15,438 nucleotides of DNA from Clostridia bacterium (GTDB taxonomy: Bacteria > Bacillota > DSM-521 > Neomoorellales > Neomoorellaceae), in NCBI GenBank assembly GCA_012727745.1, contig JAAYGJ010000178.1:1-15438 (forward strand), written 5' to 3'. Under the pieces are notes generated by a model that worked only from the letters and a program-made list of their open reading frames with translations, was not told the origin of the DNA and ran no database searches. The position numbers were made by a program, and so were the translations under genes. Shown piece by piece: positions 13,181 through 15,438 of the stretch; position 1 is the stretch's first letter; each line of letters begins with the position of its first letter.

Positions 13181-13891
13181 ATGATTATTTCCATGAAACA
13201 GTTATTGGAGGCGGGTGTCCATTTCGGCCACCAGACCCGGCGCTGGAATCCTAAGATGGCTCCGTATATATTTACGGAGCGCAATGGTATTTACATTATT
13301 GACCTCCAGCGCACGGTCCGGAAAATCGAAGAGGCCTATAACTTTATCCGGGATATTAGCCGCGATGGAGGCAAAGTGCTCTTCGTAGGAACCAAAAAAC
13401 AGGCTCAGGAGGCTGTCAAGGAAGAAGCAGAGCGCTGCGGCATGTTTTATGTTAATGTCCGCTGGCTGGGTGGTACACTGACTAATTTTCAGACTATCCG
13501 TCGCCGGATAGAACGTTTAAAAGAGCTGGAAAGGATGGAAGAGGACGGCACTTTTGACCTGTTACCCAAGAAAGAGGTTGCTCGGTTAAGAGGCGAAAGA
13601 GAAAAACTGCAGCGTTTTCTCGGTGGTATCAAAGAAATGAAAGACCTGCCTGACGTTCTCTTTATTATCGATCCCCGCAAAGAACGAATTGCAGTTGCTG
13701 AGGGGCGCCGTTTGGGCATACCGATAGTAGCCATTGTAGATACTAATTGTGACCCTGACGAGATAGACTACGTAATTCCCGGCAACGACGATGCCATCCG
13801 GGCAGTACGCTTACTTACCAGTAAAATGGCTGATGCTGTTATTGAAGGTGTCCATGGGCAGGAACAACCTGAAGAAGCCGTAACAGAATAA
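13181..13891 (+). CDS. rpsB: 30S ribosomal protein S2
   Basis: S2 joins the back of the 30S head late in assembly and helps hold S1-type contacts. The 236-residue protein starts with MKQLLEAGVHFGHQTRRWNPKM, the classic S2 opening. It also carries FVGTKKQAQEAV, RWLGGTLTNFQTIRRRI and the second S2 signature region near PIVAIVDTNCDPDEIDYVIPGNDDA. The length is normal for Bacillota, with an acidic tail (EQPEEAVTE). The ATG lies 10 bases after AGGAGG (13165-13170). It has its own promoter and is followed by tsf after 91 bases. Confidence 0.98.
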   Translation: MIISMKQLLEAGVHFGHQTRRWNPKMAPYIFTERNGIYIIDLQRTVRKIEEAYNFIRDISRDGGKVLFVGTKKQAQEAVKEEAERCGMFYVNVRWLGGTLTNFQTIRRRIERLKELERMEEDGTFDLLPKKEVARLRGEREKLQRFLGGIKEMKDLPDVLFIIDPRKERIAVAEGRRLGIPIVAIVDTNCDPDEIDYVIPGNDDAIRAVRLLTSKMADAVIEGVHGQEQPEEAVTE

Positions 13892-13897
13892 TAATTA

Positions 13898-13926
13898 AAG
13901 CGTAGGCCGATGTCTACGCTTGCGTA
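13898..13926 (+). promoter_or_regulatory. Hairpin between rpsB and tsf with overlapping small hairpin
   Basis: AAGCGTAG (13898-13905) and CTACGCTT (13914-13921) form a perfect 8-bp stem with an 8-base loop. No T-run follows, so termination is unlikely. The right arm overlaps TACGCTTGCGTA (13915-13926), which can fold alone as UAC-GCUUGC-GUA, so only one of the two can form at a time. A role in message stability or in setting the tsf to rpsB ratio is possible. Confidence 0.45.
13915..13926 (+). repeat. TACGCTTGCGTA, copy 1 (before tsf)
   Basis: This is the first of two identical 12-base copies, each with 5-base inverted arms around TT. As RNA it gives a short stem with a GCUUGC loop, a known stable loop type. 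It lies 57 bases before the tsf ATG. Confidence 0.5.
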
Positions 13927-13982
13927 CATAACATTAGCAGTATTATTTCACATTTTACATTTATTATCGAGGGAGTGAAAAT

Positions 13983-14594
13983 ATGGTCTCACCTGCTGAG
14001 GTTAAAGCCCTGCGTGAAAGGACCGGAGCCGGAATGATGGACTGCAAAAAAGCGCTGCAAGAATCCAATGGCGATGTCGAGCGAGCCATTGAGTATTTGC
14101 GCAAAAAAGGTTTGGCTACAGCTGCTAAAAGGGCTGGTAAAGCAGCAAACCAGGGCCTGGTACACGCCTATATTCATGGTGGCGGCCGGCTGGGAGTCCT
14201 TATTGAAGTAAATTGTGAGACGGATTTTGTTGCTAAGACGGAAGATTTTCAAGAACTTGTTCATAACCTGGCTATGCAGGTAGCTGCTTCGCGACCGGAG
14301 TACGTTGCCCGCGAAGATGTTCCGGAAGAAGTTATCGCCAAAGAAAAAGAGATTTTAAGGGAACAAGCTTTAAACGAAGGCAAACCGGAAAAGATTGTTG
14401 ATAAGATTATTACCGGCCGCCTGGAGAAATTTTATCAAGAAGTCTGCCTTATGGAGCAACCATTTATTAAGGACATGGATCGGACCGTCCAGGACTTAAT
14501 AAATGAAATTGTCGGCAAGTTGGGAGAGAAAATTGTGGTCCGGCGTTTTGTGCGTTATGAAGTTGGCGAGGCCAGTGATAAACCGGAAGAGTAG
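13983..14594 (+). CDS. tsf: Translation elongation factor Ts, short form
   Basis: EF-Ts exchanges GDP for GTP on EF-Tu. At 203 residues this is the short form, as in Thermus (196) and unlike E. coli (283). It retains a single core subdomain rather than two. The N-terminal UBA-like domain reads VKALRERTGAGMMDCKKAL (about 8-26) followed by KGLATAAKRAGK. The EF-Tu-contacting TDFV motif lies at 80-83 in NCETDFVAKTEDF. The end contains EKIVVRRFVRYEVGE. The ATG follows GGGAG near 13971-13975. It is followed by a strong intrinsic terminator before pyrH. Confidence 0.98.
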   Translation: MVSPAEVKALRERTGAGMMDCKKALQESNGDVERAIEYLRKKGLATAAKRAGKAANQGLVHAYIHGGGRLGVLIEVNCETDFVAKTEDFQELVHNLAMQVAASRPEYVAREDVPEEVIAKEKEILREQALNEGKPEKIVDKIITGRLEKFYQEVCLMEQPFIKDMDRTVQDLINEIVGKLGEKIVVRRFVRYEVGEASDKPEE

Positions 14595-14603
14595 TTTCCG
14601 GCT

Positions 14604-14629
14604 AAAGAGCACTCTAGTGCTCTTTTTTT
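14604..14629 (+). terminator. Rho-independent terminator after tsf
   Basis: AAAGAGCAC (14604-14612) pairs perfectly with GTGCTCTTT (14617-14625) around loop TCTA. The stem runs into seven T residues (14623-14629). It starts 9 bases after the tsf stop, so most rpsB-tsf transcripts probably end here. Confidence 0.85.
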
Positions 14630-14649
14630 CCGGGGTAAAGAGGAATTTT

Positions 14650-14661
14650 TACGCTTGCGTA
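14650..14661 (+). repeat. TACGCTTGCGTA, copy 2 (before pyrH)
   Basis: This is the second exact copy of the 12-base element, located 20 bases after the tsf terminator and 34 bases before the pyrH ATG. Confidence 0.5.
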
Positions 14662-14679
14662 GAAATACACAGAAGTTGT

Positions 14680-14684
14680 GGAGG
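14680..14684 (+). promoter_or_regulatory. Ribosome binding site of pyrH with two competing ATGs
   Basis: GGAGG stands 11 bases before the pyrH ATG (14696) and only 4 bases before an out-of-frame ATG at 14689. The latter opens a 13-codon frame (MKHGKTHIQEGDS) ending at 14730. Confidence 0.55.
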
Positions 14685-14695
14685 TTTTATGAAGC

Positions 14696-15418
14696 ATGGG
14701 AAAACCCATATACAAGAGGGTGATTCTTAAGCTTAGCGGTGAAGCCCTGGCCGGCGCCAAGGGTTTCGGTATCGACCAGGAAGTGATCACCTCGATTGCT
14801 AGCCAGATAAAAGAAGTACGTGAGCTTGACGTCGATGTAGCTGTTGTTGTTGGCGGCGGTAATATCTGGCGAGGCATTAAAGGTAGCGCCAGCGGTATGG
14901 ACCGAGCTACCGCTGACTATATGGGGATGCTTGCAACGGTAATTAATTCTCTGGCCTTGCAGGATGCTTTGGAGAGTCAGGGGGTGGATACCCGGGTACA
15001 GACGGCTATTGAAATGCGCCAGATTGCTGAGCCTTATATTCGGCGCAGGGCCATTCGCCACTTAGAAAAGGGTCGGGTAGTAATTTTTGCTGCCGGCACC
15101 GGTAATCCGTATTTCTCCACCGATACAACGGCAGCTTTACGCGCAGCAGAGATTGAAGCTGATGTTATTTTAATGGCCAAGCGGGTTGACGGTGTTTATG
15201 ATTCGGATCCTGAGATTAATCCGGATGCCAAAAGATTAACGGATTTGGCCTATATGGAAGTCTTAAACGGGGGACTGGGGGTAATGGATTCTACCGCCAC
15301 TTCCTTGTGTATGGACAACAAGATACCTATAGTTGTCTTTGGTATTAAAGAAAAAGGCAATATTCGCAAAGCAGTGCTGGGGGAACCAATCGGTACTTAC
15401 GTGGGGAGGTTAGAATAA
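14696..15418 (+). CDS. pyrH: UMP kinase
   Basis: PyrH is the bacterial hexameric UMP kinase of the amino-acid kinase fold. It phosphorylates UMP to UDP, with GTP activation and UTP inhibition in most species. The 240 residues show YKRVILKLSGEALAG (6-20), GGGNIWRG at 53-60, and FAAGTGNPYFSTDTTAALRA (131-150) around the UMP and catalytic site. The nucleotide-binding AKRVDGVYDSDP follows at 161-172. The length is standard. The start at 14696 is chosen because MGKPIYKRVILKLSGEA matches the usual PyrH opening. Its stop codon shares one base with the frr start (TAATG). No strong promoter is visible between the tsf terminator and this gene, so it may depend on read-through. Confidence 0.98.
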   Translation: MGKPIYKRVILKLSGEALAGAKGFGIDQEVITSIASQIKEVRELDVDVAVVVGGGNIWRGIKGSASGMDRATADYMGMLATVINSLALQDALESQGVDTRVQTAIEMRQIAEPYIRRRAIRHLEKGRVVIFAAGTGNPYFSTDTTAALRAAEIEADVILMAKRVDGVYDSDPEINPDAKRLTDLAYMEVLNGGLGVMDSTATSLCMDNKIPIVVFGIKEKGNIRKAVLGEPIGTYVGRLE

Positions 15419-15438
15419 TGTTGACTGAGATCTTGCAG
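15418..15438 (+). CDS. frr: Ribosome recycling factor, first codons only
   Basis: Only seven codons (MLTEILQ) are in the window. They overlap the pyrH stop by one base and follow GGGGAGG near 15402-15409. The opening resembles the usual start of ribosome recycling factor (MIKEIL-type), and frr follows pyrH in nearly all Bacillota. The call therefore rests mainly on gene order. Confidence 0.75.

Noticed and set aside
13920..13946. TTGCGT-N15-TATTAT as a tsf promoter
   Set aside because: The spacer of 15 bases is too short, and the -35 lies inside the duplicated hairpin element.

Overview
The window is a stretch of bacterial chromosome that reads as core housekeeping DNA from a Bacillota (Firmicutes) genome, most likely class Clostridia or the related Negativicutes. 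The evidence is the order dprA-topA-trmFO-xerC-hslV-hslU-codY followed by rpsB-tsf-pyrH-frr, which is the Bacillota arrangement. CodY itself is restricted to this phylum. Other supports are strong AGGAGG-type ribosome binding sites, frequent TTG/GTG starts and a codY of the clostridial rather than Bacillus type. I cannot name a genus. Base composition and codon use look uniform, and I see no insertion sequence, prophage, CRISPR array, tRNA or rRNA.

Layout. (1) Positions 1-296, minus strand: the 5' end of a PutP-type Na+/proline symporter with its own promoter, divergent from the rest. (2) 297-665: a 369-base divergent intergenic region. (3) 666-2207: comM, a Mg-chelatase-like AAA+ ATPase linked to transformation. 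(4) 2293-3394: three poorly characterised small genes, namely a DUF2148 ferredoxin-like protein, a two-helix membrane protein and a DUF74/YbjQ protein. (5) 3395-3517: a leader with two mutually exclusive hairpins, one terminator-like, ahead of an iron-type alcohol dehydrogenase (3518-4621). (6) 4729-9241: dprA, topA and trmFO, tightly packed. (7) 9225-12966: a CodY-box-like sequence and a promoter at the end of trmFO, then xerC-hslV-hslU-codY. (8) 12967-13180: the rpsB promoter and a structured leader. (9) 13181-15438: rpsB, tsf, an intrinsic terminator, pyrH and the first codons of frr.

How the genes work together. ComM and DprA both handle incoming single-stranded DNA in natural transformation, and TopA and XerC maintain chromosome topology and resolve dimers. 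TrmFO modifies tRNA. HslUV is a two-component proteasome-like protease. CodY is the global nutritional repressor. The ribosomal S2, EF-Ts, UMP kinase and ribosome recycling factor genes form the usual translation/nucleotide block.

The most interesting signals are regulatory. A 13/15 match to the CodY operator abuts the -35 of the xerC-hslVU-codY promoter, which suggests autoregulation. A 12-bp palindrome sits on the -10 of that promoter. An inverted repeat brackets the -10 of the rpsB promoter. A duplicated 12-mer that can fold as a GCUUGC-loop hairpin lies ahead of both tsf and pyrH. There is also an attenuator-like leader before the alcohol dehydrogenase. I found no clear candidate for a wholly new multi-gene system. 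The DUF2148/2-TM/DUF74 trio is the only cluster without a known role.
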